NCBI GenBank assembly: GCA_951213105.1
Contig: OX578136.1
Location: 75,199,230-75,263,229, forward strand
DNA from: Amaurobius ferox
Taxonomy: Eukaryota; Arthropoda; Arachnida; Araneae; Amaurobiidae
Reading direction: 5' to 3'
Length of the DNA: 64,000 nt
In this document: positions 10,542-21,834 of the stretch, piece after piece
Numbering within the stretch: position 1 is the stretch's first letter
Layout: each line of letters starts with the position of its first letter
Made by a program: the position numbers and the translations under genes
The notes under the pieces: generated by a model
The model's input: the letters and a program-made list of their open reading frames with translations, nothing else
Databases searched by the model: none
Told to the model about the DNA's origin: nothing

Positions 10542-13003
10542 TCATAAAATGAAGTCCAGCCTCCTGTTCTTCTTTGTAGCTAGAGCATTTATTATCTGGT
10601 CTGGATCAATTTCCACTTCACGGTGAATGTTCATTGGCACAAGTCCATTCAGTCTGGTTTCACTCATACTGTTTCTCAAGTAAGTTTTCAATCTCTTCAT
10701 TGTGGAGAATGACCTCTCAGCACTGCTTGTTGATACTGGGAGGGTAGCATACACTTTTAAAAGTTCAAACACAGTAGGAAAAATCCTTTGGTCACAAAAG
10801 TTAAGCAGGTCGACTGGGCTTTTAGGTTTCTTGTTCAATGCAGAGACCTTCATGTACCACGGATGTAGTTCAGCTTTCAGAGTATTATCTGATCTAGGTC
10901 CTAAATTACCTGCAAATTTCCTTGATAAGGCAACAAATCTGTCGTTTTCTTCCAGTGTCAGCTGCCTTCCATTCGGAACGACAGATGCAAAACTTTGTAG
11001 AAATTCCTTATGTTTGAGAAATTTTTCATGGAGGTGAGTGATGATCCATGGAATGAAAATAGAAAGTCTGTAGTATTCTTCAGGAGTCTGTACGTTGAAA
11101 TTTGATCTGTAAATTTGTCTGGTGGCACGGCGTGGTAGAGTAATGTTTCCTCCATGCTGTTCCAGCTTTTTAACAGCTTGTTCAAACAGATGGTGAAACT
11201 CATTCTCTGCGTTCTCTCGAATTATAGATATAGCTTTCGCAACGTCTTCTACATCACTCACATCAGTTGCCAGATCAAGGTTCACTTCCTGCAGCTTTTC
11301 ACTCAGACGAACATTGTAGCTGAGTAATCTGTCAGCTGAAAAAAGTGCTATGACAAACTGTGATGTTAACATTGAACATAACAAGGTCTCTGTTGATGTC
11401 TCCTTGTCATTCCAGGTAGTAATCTCTTCTAGAGCCTCAATTACTTGATCAAACAATGAAACCATAACTGTGACGGCATCATGTCTCTCCACCCAACGAG
11501 TAGGGCATAATTTCTTCAGTTTTTTGGCACTGATTTCTGTTTCTTCCAGATTAGCTGCATTAATTTTGCTGGTGAGAACAAGGTTTCGTTTTGGTGTATT
11601 GAAAAACTAGAGATTTTCCCTATTATTCCAAAGCTCTTTCGGATATCCAGAACTCTAGATGAATAAGTTATGGCTAAGTTCAAACAGTGTGATGCACAAT
11701 GAACGTAGGGAACTTTGGGGTGTTGCTCATATATAATTGCTTGGGCGCCATTGTACTCCCTACTCATTGCAGAAGCTCCATCGAACCCTTGTCCACGGAG
11801 GAAAGACGTATCAATGCTGCAGTCTGCAAGGCCTTAAGAACAGCATCTGCAATTGCTCGACCTGTAGTTTCAGTCAGGGGCACAAACTTAAGGAAGTTCT
11901 CCACTATCTTAAATTCAATTTTATACTTATCATTTGTATCAAACCATTTCAAATAACGAACGCAAAGTGTTATTTGCTCTACCGTTGCAATATCTGTGGT
12001 TTCGTCACATAAAACCGCAACTTACACCTTTCAGGTAGGTCGGACGGTCTGGGTATCAACAACAACATAAAACCGCAAAACATTTGGATTCATTCACCTC
12101 AGTTGCTATGTGCTTCACAATGGAATCATTGCATGCTGAAATAATCTCATTTTGTATATTCCAACTTATGTAAGTTGCATTTTTTGCATAACCTTGTAGG
12201 TGAGTTTTCAGCATTTCTTCTCCTGCATCAACTAGGAGTCGCAAAAGGGCTCTAAAATTTCCTTCGCTTTGGCATGGTTCTGACAATAAATCCAAATTCC
12301 CACAAACTCTATGCCCTCTCATGGCCATCCCTTATCTTCCACAAAAAATCACTGTTTTGATAATAGGTTTAAGAATAGCCCTATTCTGCAAACTTGTTTT
12401 TGCTTGCATCTGTATATTACTTGATCCACAGGAACAGTTTTTCCTTCCGTGACCCTTAAGAACTCATCGGCTTTGTAAACTGAATCCTTATGATAGAAAA
12501 AAGTTTCATGTTGACAACTTCTCCAAGGCCTTCTTTCAATTATTAAATCCTTTTGAAACAAGCTGACCTGTGGCTTGTGTCAATCTTAAACCAACTTCAT
12601 GGGGTGCAAAGAGAACACAAAATTTGCAATAGGCACTCTCCTCTGCCTTTGCGTAAGCTAGCCAGTTGTGCTTACTCAGCCAATATGAGCAGAACTTCAG
12701 AGTGTGGTGAGGTTTTCCTTGACTTGATACAGCACTAGTGACAGTGGCAGGAAAAATGTAATTTGCATATGGTTCCCAAAGATATTTTAGCGCTGTTATC
12801 CTATCTTCATTAGTGAGGTTAGATTTCTTGACATAATTAGAAATATCTGCAGCCAGAATTTCCATTTCAACTGAGTTTTGGCCTACCTTTACCTCCTCAC
12901 AAGCGTTTGAAGACAGCCAGGGGTCACAGCTGTTGCTAGCTTCGACTGCAGTCTCATCAATGTAACCAGAGCTCAGGGAAACGTCACTATTTTCAATTTT
13001 ACT
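10542..13003 (-). pseudogene. hAT transposase of the ZMYM1/DUF4371 type, frameshifted
   Basis: In minus-strand order: an acidic N-terminal stretch; a TTF-type zinc finger region with WLSKHNWLAYAK and AYCKFCVLF (about 12.6-12.7 kb); RGHR and NIQNEII (12.1-12.3 kb); FAVL, then CDETTD after the SINE insertion (about 12.0 kb); GFDGASAMS and HCASHCLNLA (11.65-11.79 kb); PTRWVERHDAV (about 11.48 kb); and a 316-codon open C-terminal part ending in the dimerisation motif LPVSTSSAERSFSTMKRLK (10.67-10.74 kb). Several frameshifts and a SINE tail at 12021 kill it. The long intact C-terminus suggests moderate age. In animals this family also gives domesticated genes, but the breaks here argue against that. 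Confidence 0.9.
12021..12064 (+). mobile_element. 44-bp SINE tail inserted in the hAT transposase gene
   Basis: Flanked by acataaaaccgcaa (12007-12020 and 12065-12078). The insert runs from 'cttacacctttcaggtaggt' to 'gggtatcaacaaca', i.e. only the last 44 bp of the SINE. Removing the insert and one TSD copy rejoins the transposase frame across FAVL and CDETTD, which confirms the insertion. Confidence 0.93.
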
Positions 13004-13509
13004 TTAAAAAAAAAAAAAAAATTTCCAGTGTCTGTTGGCCTAGCCCTTTTTGTCTTTTTGACCTTGCTCCTCAGTTATTCAAGCACAAAATTTGCTATAT
13101 AGCCGAAATACGCACATAAACACACACACTGATCATTAAAGATGCATTTCACTGTTAGATCAGTTGAAAGTTCAGGACCATTATTAAATTCACCTATTCA
13201 CAACGCAGGTCCTCGTTCCGAAACTACCAATTCACTGTTATCACACTGTGTCGTAACGTCGCACTTTATTTCAACTCACAGTAACACTTAATTCGTGAAG
13301 CATTGGCATGATCTATTTATTCACTTCCACAATTTTCTCACTGGGTAAACGAAATTCTCGAGTTTTCAAGCGAACAGCTGCTTCCCTGCCGTTCACTCTT
13401 TATATAGGGCCAGGGAGGCGCCTGTGACATCACTCTTCAGAGCATCTAGTACTTTCTCAAAGGCAGACCTAGTTCTCCCTTGCGTTAACAGCGCCCTTCG
13501 CTTTTTGCA

Positions 13510-13875
13510 GGGGGGGGGGGGGGGGGGGGCAAAGTTTCAAGTTTTATAAACTATCACAAATGTGCAAAATAAAACACAAACAAAATTCAATTTACAATCT
13601 ATCAAGTTTTATCGACCCTACAATGCATAATAAAATTGCAGTATTATTGATAAATAATTTATCTATTGTAGGTGTCTTTCATGTACTTAAGATATATCCC
13701 TCTATTATGTTTCATTCCTTCATGGCAAATTTTTTATATCAAATCTGTATCGAGAAGGCATTTGGATCAAGTGATTTTGGATGAGTTCATTAGTTAAATT
13801 CAATGACAAGTAAAAACGAACTAGACGAACATAAGTTTCAAAATTTTTTTGGCTGAGATCCCCCCCCCCCCCCCC
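13510..13875. repeat. G-run and C-run homopolymers
   Basis: Twenty G at 13510-13529 and sixteen C at 13860-13875, 330 bp apart. Such runs often sit just inside hAT ends (compare 'CAGGGACGTAAGTACCGGGGG' style termini at 47 kb), so they may be subterminal parts of one or two decayed elements. Their exact length may be unreliable in an assembly. Confidence 0.6.
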
Positions 13876-14119
13876 AAATTAATATTTGTTCATTTTAAAA
13901 TTAATTTTAAATATGTTATCTAATCATTATCCTTGTTTGTGGGCCACTATTTGGATAGTTCTGCATTAGAGTTTAGATTACATGGCCATGTCAACTAAGG
14001 AATCTATCCCCCCTCCAGATACAAAATTTGAGAAATTTATTTAAAAATATATAAAACATTTAAAAAATACAATAAAATATTATTATTTTATATATATATA
14101 TATTTTTATATATAAATAT

Positions 14120-14554
14120 TTAAAGAATTGTGTCACTGTCATCATTCTCAAAATTTGAGTCTGCACTTTCAGTTGACTCCGAGTCGTGCTCTGAAGTCCA
14201 TGTACTACAAAACTTATTTCCCAATATTTATTTTCAACTTCTACTACATGCTCACAATATTTAATCCACTGCTCTTTTGTAATACTGGCAATGGCTTCAG
14301 AAATGAATGGCTTCAAACTGATTAAAAGCATCTAGACTTTTAAATGCCTCAAATTCGTCGGACATATATGCACTTTTCCCGAAAACTAAGTAGTTCACCA
14401 TATCCAAATAACTAAGTTTTGGAAAATCTGATGCACATGTTGTAAATTCACTTTTACACATTGAATAAGGATCTTTGTTTCCTATTGATGCAATTTTTAG
14501 TAAATATCGGGCTTTAGCTCGATCACCCATATCCTGAAAATATTTAGATGACAT
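14120..14554 (-). pseudogene. Transposon-type ORF, C-terminal part
   Basis: Two overlapping minus ORFs, joined by one frame change near 14.3 kb. The upstream one has YLLKIASIG, YLDMVNYLVFG and EFEAFKSLDAFNQF; the downstream one has ITKEQWIKYCEHVVEVE and, after another frame change, an acidic serine-rich tail ending DDSDTIL. From memory the D-[IM]-VNYL-VFG ... KSL[ED]A[FY]NQF block occurs in multicopy arthropod and cnidarian proteins with SWIM zinc fingers or YqaJ-like nuclease domains, often transposon-borne. No catalytic residues are preserved here. Family naming is tentative. Confidence 0.4.
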
Positions 14555-14574
14555 AATTATTACTTAAAGTTTAA

Positions 14575-14904
14575 ATTAATATTTTTGAAGCAACGTACAA
14601 CGTGTATAGCAATGGCCTATCTATGAGTTGCTTGACTACCAGCAAGTGTTTGCTAAGGCTCGTTACTAAGAGAGTGCCACGTGGTTAAAACAGCTCTATT
14701 ACTAAGGTTCAACTATTGCACAAACGGCTATTTCCGCATATTAATATTTTTGAAGCAACGTACAACGTGTATAGCAATGGCCTATCTATGAGTTGTTTGA
14801 CTACCAGCAAGTGTTTGCTAAGGCTCGTTACTAAGAGAGTGCCACGTGGTTGAAACAGCTCTATTACTAAGGTTCAACTATTGCACAAACGGCTATTTCC
14901 GCAT
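14575..14904. repeat. 165-bp tandem duplication, nearly identical
   Basis: Units 14575-14739 and 14740-14904 differ at only a few positions (ttgcttg/ttgtttg, ggttaaaa/ggttgaaa). Each contains 'caacgtgtatagcaatggcc' and 'gctcgttactaagagag'. It follows directly upstream of the broken minus-strand ORF and has higher G+C than its surroundings. Probably a recent duplication within a transposon's 5' region. Confidence 0.95.
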
Positions 14905-16218
14905 AGAGTCTTTCCAGAAAACGACTGACCGAAAAGTACCTAATCAACCTTTATAAATTTCTTCTAATTTTAGATTTTATCGTTTTTTATTAAATTTCTA
15001 AGTATCACCATTTTAAAAAAAAATTAAGTCGCGTATTTTAAATTGTTAGAACATTACTAAATTTGCAAATGAAGTACAGGAAAGGCCTTTCTATAAGCTA
15101 AAGATGTATTTTAAAAACATCGTGTACCGCAAGAAAATTGACGCCAAATTCTGGACCGTACCAGTCTTTGGGAAAATGCTGAATTTCCTTCCAATCCCTC
15201 TTCAATTTCGTCTCTGGTTACGGCCCTGAGCACGTAATATACAAGATGTTTCATTTCCCCAGATCTCAATGCATCTCGCTAAGCGGAAACAAGAACATGG
15301 AATAATGCTTAATATCACACACACATATATATTTATAAAAACATACGCAAAAATTCAAATCTCCTCTTGACGTTGACATCGTTTGCAGTATTAAAAGCAA
15401 AGTTGAATCTGTCGAACAGTTCGACAATTTTATTGAGACACAATTCTTGTAGAGTCATCCTTAACTTTCTGCAGAAACAAAACTAGAAAATATTTATCGA
15501 CTTGATAAATTAATAGTAATCGCACTTCTCATTAAAAAAAATACTGATTAGTAAATCCAAGTAAAAACACTTGGATGCCTCCACAGAATACTATATATAC
15601 CACAGAATACTATATAGTCTGTGATATATACTATATAATATTAGTCTATGGATGCCTCCTTCCACGAAACTAATAGAGCCGGTAGAGAGAGTGGCTTCTC
15701 CCTCCAATTAGAGGTCGTTTCTGATGTCATGTGACATTTTCTTTGTTACCGGTGGGGTTGCTTGCTATAAGAAAATATCGCCAAGGAGCGGGCCTCTGTC
15801 TCGAACGCTTCGTCCTCTGTCTCTAACGCGTCGTCGAAACTAAAATACTAGAGGCAGAAATAAAATGTTGTGTTGCCAACCTGTACAACGAAATAAAAGT
15901 GCTAAACTCAACGATTTATATTCTCCTTGTTATGAACATGAAGACTAGTCTTCATGGTTATGAAACGTCATTTATAATTTTTAACTGCAACCGCTATATA
16001 TTTAAAGAAAGGCGCTGTTTTTTAAAGTTTTATTTGTATTTAATTTTGGTCGTTCATATCAAGTATGATATTTGACTATTGACAAGTATAATAAAATGTA
16101 TGTAAATTGCTTCTTTATCTGTTACCAGTGTTTGATATGTCTTTTACTATAGTTTTCAGTGTTTATAAATTAAATGTTTTAAAGCGTAAAAATAACAAAT
16201 TTTTAACTTTTTTTCTAG
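14905..16218. other. Region upstream of exon 1, with one hAT-like end
   Basis: At 15211-15227 the minus strand reads CAGGGCCGTAACCAGAG, a plausible hAT terminus without visible partner. Around 15590-15650 there is a small duplicated palindromic AT block ('cagaatactatata'). A CpG-rich patch lies at 15745-15840 (next entry). Otherwise nothing is recognised. Confidence 0.4.
15740..15850 (+). promoter_or_regulatory. CpG-rich patch, possible promoter/5' exon of the host gene
   Basis: About ten CpG dinucleotides occur within ~100 bp ('tcgaacgcttcg', 'acgcgtcgtcg', 'accggt') in a window where CpG is scarce. It lies 370 bp upstream of the putative start codon, which itself follows a splice-acceptor-like 'ttttttctag'. 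A non-coding first exon here spliced to 16219 is plausible but unproven; no TATA box or initiator stands out. Confidence 0.2.
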
Positions 16219-16300
16219 ATGAGTGTTCAACAGAATGAATTTTCACCATTTAAATTACTTCTTAAACAAGTGTACTCTGCTCATACGTCTAGAGTTAAAG
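16219..16300 (+). CDS. Exon 1 (first coding exon) of a coiled-coil protein gene
   Basis: ATG at 16219 directly follows 'ttttttctag', which is both a good acceptor and an in-frame TAG, so translation starts here whether or not an upstream intron exists. The 82-nt exon encodes 27 codons plus one base and ends TTAAAG|gtacaa. Residues include FSPFKLLLKQV and AHTSRVK. Joined to exon 2 the frame continues with E-LENEVKILKEKL. The block F-K-x-L-x7-H-x3-V-x2-L-x3-V-x2-LK matches, without gaps, the spacing at the start of human CtIP/RBBP8 as I remember it; this is suggestive only. Confidence 0.55.
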
Positions 16301-16650
16301 GTACAATGTAGTGTAACATATATTGTCATACTATAGCTCAAATTATATGATACCTATTGTGGTAACAAATAATCAACTCTTTAATAAGTTTAAAATTTTT
16401 TGGCAAACAAATTTTAGGTTTGTAGCCACTGTATTTATTAATTTATGTTGGCTAATTGAACTGTGTTATCAATGATTACAAAGAGCATAGTGGTTCCCCT
16501 CTAGACTATAAAAAGGGCAGGGTGCTCATTCATAAAGAGGGCACTGTAGCTGAACGAAAAGGGCATTTTTTAATGCGGACGGGGCAATTTTTAACGAACG
16601 GGGGTCTCTTTTTTTTTTTTTTTTGTTGTTGGGACACACAGCCTAGGTCA

Positions 16651-16708
16651 CCGGCCACTCATCTTGCTGCTCTAAGTCCTTGGACGAGCCGAGTGGTCTG
16701 GGCTTTCG
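16651..16708 (+). mobile_element. 58-bp SINE tail insertion with TSD
   Basis: Flanked by acacagcctaggtca (16636-16650 and 16709-16723). The insert starts 'ccggccactcatcttgctgc' and ends 'gtggtctgggctttcg', an alternative version of the SINE tail. It sits beside the hAT-like terminus at 16518. Confidence 0.85.
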
Positions 16709-16948
16709 ACACAGCCTAGGTCATTGAATTCAGCTCTTTATAATATTTATTTAATAAACTAGTTCCAAATTTTTCAAAATTACTAAAATTTATTTTGTTA
16801 AACCAGATTTTATGAATATAGCCTACACAGATTCTAGCAGTAAATTCAGTGGTTAAAATAAAATCAAAATATGGGTCATATTACATGCACAAGTACTACC
16901 GTATATACTCTCGTATAAGTTGAGAAATTTGTGACAAAAAAAAACTTA

Positions 16949-16982
16949 GTGTGTGTGTGTGGGGGGGGGGGGGGGGGGGGGG
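16949..16982. repeat. (GT)n followed by a G-run
   Basis: A GT microsatellite (16949-16960) runs into 22 G (16961-16982), shortly after the 'ccgtatatactctcgtataag' block. It looks like slippage from a transposon's G-rich subterminal region. Confidence 0.8.
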
Positions 16983-18590
16983 TAGATTTATACGCAGAGT
17001 CTAAAAAAATAAAAAATTGTAGTCAAAGTCTTTTTTTTTCCCGCAAGACAATCCATCCTAAAACTATGCACAATTACGCAAACGTTCACTCCTAATTTTT
17101 CTGCACTTTAAAACTCTCCTGTGAATCACTGCCCTTCCGAATGCTCCCGGCTACCAGTGTATCGTATCATAAAAAAATATGCATACATTTTCGTTCGAAG
17201 TTTATCACTCTCTTCTTGGATTACGGCCGATCGTTTTCGACAAAAATTGACTTGTTTCATAAATAATTCTGTAACACTGATTGTTTAAAACTATAATGCA
17301 GGATTTGAAGTTGAGTGTTTTTTTGTTTTGTTTATTGAAGCTAATAACTGTATTGGGGGTTAATGAAAAAATCAGCTCAAATGACGGGCCGAAGCCAGAT
17401 ATTGTTTTGATTGCATGGTGGGTCAAGGACGCTTGAGAGACAGGAATGCACATTCTCCTATCCATTTTGAGGACGCTGCTTGCTAGGAGTTGAAGAATGC
17501 CTGGAGCTTGTTACACGAGAACAAACGTCCTCAAAACACAGGGATACGTCAAAACCGATTTTTAAAATTTGAACTATTTTTTTTTATTATTTAATGTTTT
17601 ATGTGATTTCAACCTTTTTTCCCCTTTTTTCTCCACCATCCAGCCGTCGTAGAAAAAAACAAATCACATGACCCGAAAAAGCAGACAATTGCAAGTAAAA
17701 ATATATTAATTTCAAATCTCAGGAACAAATTCTAATATTTTTTAAAGATTTTAAAACAAAAGTCACTTTTGGCTCAACTTTTGGTTTTGAAATCCTCGCA
17801 TCGGAAAAAAGTACCGACAACTTCGACTAATAATTTACATCTTTAGAAAGCTCAAACATCAGGCATTCTTACAAGCCCAATCTGGTCAAAAAATATGAAA
17901 AAGTAGCTGCAGGATCCTGATTTTAAGAATTTCCGAATTTCAATTTCTCGGCGGCAAGCTGGCAAAATAAGTTTTTTTTCCAAGCCCGCGCATTGCACAC
18001 GGTGTCTCCATAGAGATTGTGCATCGGGTTAGAAAATTATGTGATATTTTTTAAATGATGGAATTAAGAACTTAGCATATGGTCATTATACAATTTAAAT
18101 GATTGAATTGTGGTGATGTATTGTGTACATCAGTTGGTGGTAACAGTATACAGAGTGAAATTATTATATTTATATGAAATTATTATATTTATATTTTAAA
18201 TGATGGAACGATATGGATTTTTTAAATGGATATTTTAATTTATGGATATTTTAAATATTACTTTATATTTTAAATGTTAGAATTAAGAGTTTAGCATATG
18301 GTCATTATAAAATTTAAATGATTGAATTATGGTTTGTACGATTTTTGGTCTAGGGACAATTAAAAACCGAATTAGTGTTTGCTCTTTATAAGGTTTTTGG
18401 CTCATTATGCTGGATTGAATTGTGGCTATGTATTGTTTACATCGGGTGGTGGTTGGGACCATAAAGAAAAACTTAAACACTGAAGAAATAAAAAAATAAA
18501 TAAAAGGAAAGTTATGGAGATTGTAGCTGTGCCTTAAAATTTCATTTAACGTCATTAAACTAAACCAAACTATGTTAACTCCACGGGGTT

Positions 18591-18842
18591 GAGGATGCGG
18601 TAGCCCACTGGTTATCACACGGGAATTGCACTCGGTAGGCCTGGATTTGATTGCCGCCATGCTCAGTGCTCACGCGGAGTATGATCTCGTTAAATATGTG
18701 GGTCTGTAAGTCCTTCCGAGAGGTTGGTGGTAGAGGAAGGTGGGTACGGTCCCTGTGGATGCCTCTCCCACTGGATTTCAGTCTAAATTGGATGGTACTT
18801 CCTGGCTGTCCAAATAGTTACCTTACACCTTTCTGGTAGGTC
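18591..18842 (+). mobile_element. tRNA-derived SINE, lacking its last ~25 bp
   Basis: Box A-like TAGCCCACTGG (18601-18611), then 'gcacgcggagtatgatc'-type body ('cacgcggagtatgatctcg'), 'ccttccgagaggttggtgg' and the tail up to 'ttctggtaggtca'. The final 'cggacggtctgggtctcaaca' is missing, which is unusual since LINE machinery normally preserves the 3' end; a later deletion probably removed it. Older than the 6.9-kb copy by divergence. No clear TSD. Confidence 0.85.
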
Positions 18843-18910
18843 ACGCCAGCGAGTTTGCCATGGTCAGAATTTTCAAGGGTAGCAAACAGGCTGGTCGCCT
18901 AAGGTTGCTA

Positions 18911-19752
18911 GTATATAATAAATTACAAAGTTGTGTAAAAAAGGTACAGAATTTTATGAAATCAATAAAATTTTCAAAGAAATTAAATTTTAAGAATTAC
19001 AATACAGTTTATAAGAATTACAGTTTATAAGAATTTTATAAGAATTACAGTTTTATACGGCCTCCGTACAAAAACATTTCCAATGAGTAAAATATGACCC
19101 ATAAGGTGATGTACAAAATTTCAGCATTTTATCATAAAAAGTCCTAGAGATATGAAAAGAGAAAAATGCGGACTTAAGCCACTTTTCGATGCATCGACAT
19201 GGATTCTCCTCTGAGAAAGAGAAGAGGGAAAAGTCATCTCCGCAGATCACGTTTCAGGGGTCATACACAAATTACGAAAAAAAACGATGATTACATAAAT
19301 AAATAATAATTTTGCTATTTATTGGTACAAAAGTATCTACACTGTGTAGAAATAATAACTTTACGCAAAGATTATAAAGCTTGTTCAAAATGTTTTCCAT
19401 CCATACCAAAGATCCATTAAAGATAAGAGGCAGATATTATTTGCCTATGATGCATTTTTGACTTGCGTCATTTGCACTCTTTCTAAACATTTACATTTTA
19501 AGTTGTGATTAATCCCTCACCAACTTTGTTTAAACATATCTCTGGGACTTTTTATGATAAAATGCTGAAATTTTGTACATCTTATTAATGTATGGAGTAC
19601 ATTTTACTCATTGGAAATGGAAATGTTTTTGTACGGGGGCCATATAAAAATTTAAATTTTGTATTTTTTCAAATTTAATCCCCTGAAAATTTTTATCGAT
19701 TTTATAAAATTCTGTACCTTTTTTTACACAAGTTTGTAATTTATTATATATG
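18911..19752. repeat. Palindromic (long inverted-repeat) element
   Basis: The left arm (18911-19165) and right arm (19535-19752) are inverted copies: 'ggtacagaattttat' pairs with 'ataaaattctgtacc', and 'atcataaaaagtcc' with 'ggactttttatgat'. The ~370-bp loop has no ORF with known motifs. Probably a non-autonomous DNA transposon; the termini and TSD could not be fixed. Confidence 0.75.
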
Positions 19753-21307
19753 TTTATGATCAATATTTAAGGAATAAAAGCTGAGGTTAATGTTTTGAGG
19801 ACACCTTGTATATGTGTAAATTTACAAATTATAATCGAAAATAAAAAATATCAATAACTTTTATACAGATTTTTTTTTAAAACAGAAAAAATGAAAATCT
19901 GTGTCTCGCATATTACAAAACTAATAATTTGCCAAGAACTCTGGATTGTTTAGGTGAACTAATGATCTGAGTATTTGCAGATGACTTTCAAAAATTCAAA
20001 CAATTAAATAGATTTTTAATTATGTGCAAAAATACTGCTGCCACTAATTAAACAAAAATAAAAGTTTTAATCCATGTAAAATTTTGATATTTTCAAGCTA
20101 AGCCTTTGTTATTTATATATTATTTAAACATTTAGCACATGTATTTTGAACTTTGTTTCTATAAATATGGTTTTTGCACCCACTCAAAAGGAATATTTAA
20201 TATAATTTTTCTCAATAATAAAATATATTTTAGAGCAATTTTGTAATGTGTGTAACTCACCCATAGCAGATTTATTAAGTAATTTTAATTCCTTTTTGCA
20301 CCAATACCCTAAAATTTATTATAACATATTTTCAGCAGGATTATTCTGCAGAATTATCCCATAGTCGGGCAATCAAAGCTAAGCAATATTGCCATTGCCC
20401 AAATAATTTTACCAACCTTTTGAAGTCAAACCCACCAAGGTTTGAGGTCAAGGAAGGGGGGAGGGGTACGTAGGTAATTGATTCAATCTAAAGAATTCAT
20501 ACTTATTTTCTGAACTGGAAGCTTGGATTGTTCATTCACGCTATTTTTACTTATATATTTTTCTTGGAAAAATCTGATTCTAAGTTGTTCTGAGAAGATT
20601 AATAAAAAAATACTTTAAATTTTCTTTAAATTTCTGTGGGTGCAAGTTGCACCCATGGGTTCCAACTCAAATGTGCGCCATCCTGAAAATGCCTAGGGAA
20701 AACATGTAATCTTAATTTAATAATAATCCTACTTATTCATGTTAGCATATGTAGCACTTTAAATTTACAGTGTAAGACCTATAAAATATAAAAGTAGTTA
20801 ATGATTGAAAATAGTTAGTATAATGTGGTCGTTTTTACTGGACCAAAAGGGTGACAGGTTGACAGGTACCAATTAGTCAACTACAAATAATTTAATTAGA
20901 TTAGTTAATAGAAAAATTCAGGATTTGAATAATTCTCTGAGTTGAATGCTGACTAGTTTTATGAGATATATTTAATTATATATAATTTTTTTTTTTAATT
21001 TTCAAATCTGTGACTTATATGTAAATCTAGCAAATATTATTAACTGCAATTATCGTTGTAGAGTTGATATATCAAACAAACTTATTAAACTGTTCTTTTT
21101 TTCTTATGTCCAACTTCTCTCGTTTTATATACTCTCCACCTTCATACAATTCTTTTAGAAAGAGCAAATATATTAAATAGTTTTTGTGGGATCTTTGGTT
21201 TTCACAATTTATTTTTCAAAAGCTGATACTAGTGCAAGCGTTCCAGATATGGTCACATTTAGAACAGTCTCAGTTTAAAAGTTTATCCTGCTTAATTGAA
21301 TAAACAC
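19753..21307. other. Intronic AT-rich DNA, nothing recognised
   Basis: No gene or element end can be supported. A short GC palindrome 'tgcaagttgcaccc' region at 20640 and many A/T runs are the only landmarks. Confidence 0.4.
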
Positions 21308-21420
21308 AGGCCTCGCAAATGGTCCCTTTTTTCCCTCGAAGTCCCTTTTTTTGTAATTAGTCCCTAAAAGTCCCTTTTTTCATTTTCATGTCCCTTTCCC
21401 CTTTTTTGCTGAGAAAATAT
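21308..21420. repeat. 'GTCCCTTTTTT' repeat, possible hAT end
   Basis: Starts CAGGCCTCGCAAATGGTCCC and then repeats 'gtccctttttt' several times. A related stretch in the same direction (25020-25230) has 'ggtccttctttggtcccctt' and 'aaattgaaaatggtcc'. They share a family, but being in direct orientation they are not the two ends of one inverted-repeat element. Confidence 0.45.
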
Positions 21421-21834
21421 GTATTTTCTTTTTAACAGCCGAAATTCCCTGAAATTTCTGCTGTCATTGAAATGCCTGATAAATGGCTGTCGTGGGAGTG
21501 CACGTATTTACTTTTCTGTGATGCATATGTTTTCCCAACTTCTAGAATTGCACTCAAGCATTGTCTCCCATCCGTCTTTGAATGCTGTGTGCTGGGAGTA
21601 TTAGAATAAATAGAGCTTGTCACACGAAAACGTCCGCGTTCTTGTATGGCAAGCTCTGTTCATTCTTTCACTCCCAGCATGCAGTGTCCAAAAAAATGGA
21701 CTAGAGACAACAGGGGTTTTTGTTTATCAAACGCTAGTCTTAATACAAAGTTCTAGATACATGAATGAAGTATGTTGCTTACGTTCACAATAGACTTGGA
21801 TGCACAATTTAATGTTCAGGGGTGGTAATTGTCC

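Larger units (their letters stand above)
10184..13530 (-). mobile_element. hAT transposon carrying a broken transposase gene
   Basis: The left end looks like a hAT terminus, CAGTGGCACACCTAG, followed by a G-run, and is preceded by gatgaaat. The transposase gene lies inside on the minus strand. I could not find the matching right terminus or an 8-bp TSD, so the right limit is set by the end of the gene's likely promoter region and a 20-G run at 13510-13529, and is uncertain. The upstream part (13020-13400) includes a CA-rich stretch and TATATA near 13401 on the transcribed side. Confidence 0.6.
16301..18590. other. Intron 1, proximal part
   Basis: Contains a hAT-like terminus at 16518 ('cagggtgctcattc', with 'gggcac' repeats to ~16600; the same end occurs at 43514), a SINE tail at 16651, and a terminus-like 'ccgtatatactctcgtataag' at 16901. 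From 17 to 18.6 kb there are AT-rich short direct repeats ('tagcatatggtcattata', 'aatttaaatgattgaatt', 18060-18330) but no gene. Confidence 0.4.

Noticed and set aside
10184..15227. A single hAT element from the CAGTGGCAC end at 10184 to the CAGGGCCGTAACC end at 15227
   Set aside because: The two ends differ in sequence beyond CAG-G and the flanks (gatgaaat, agcacgta) do not match.
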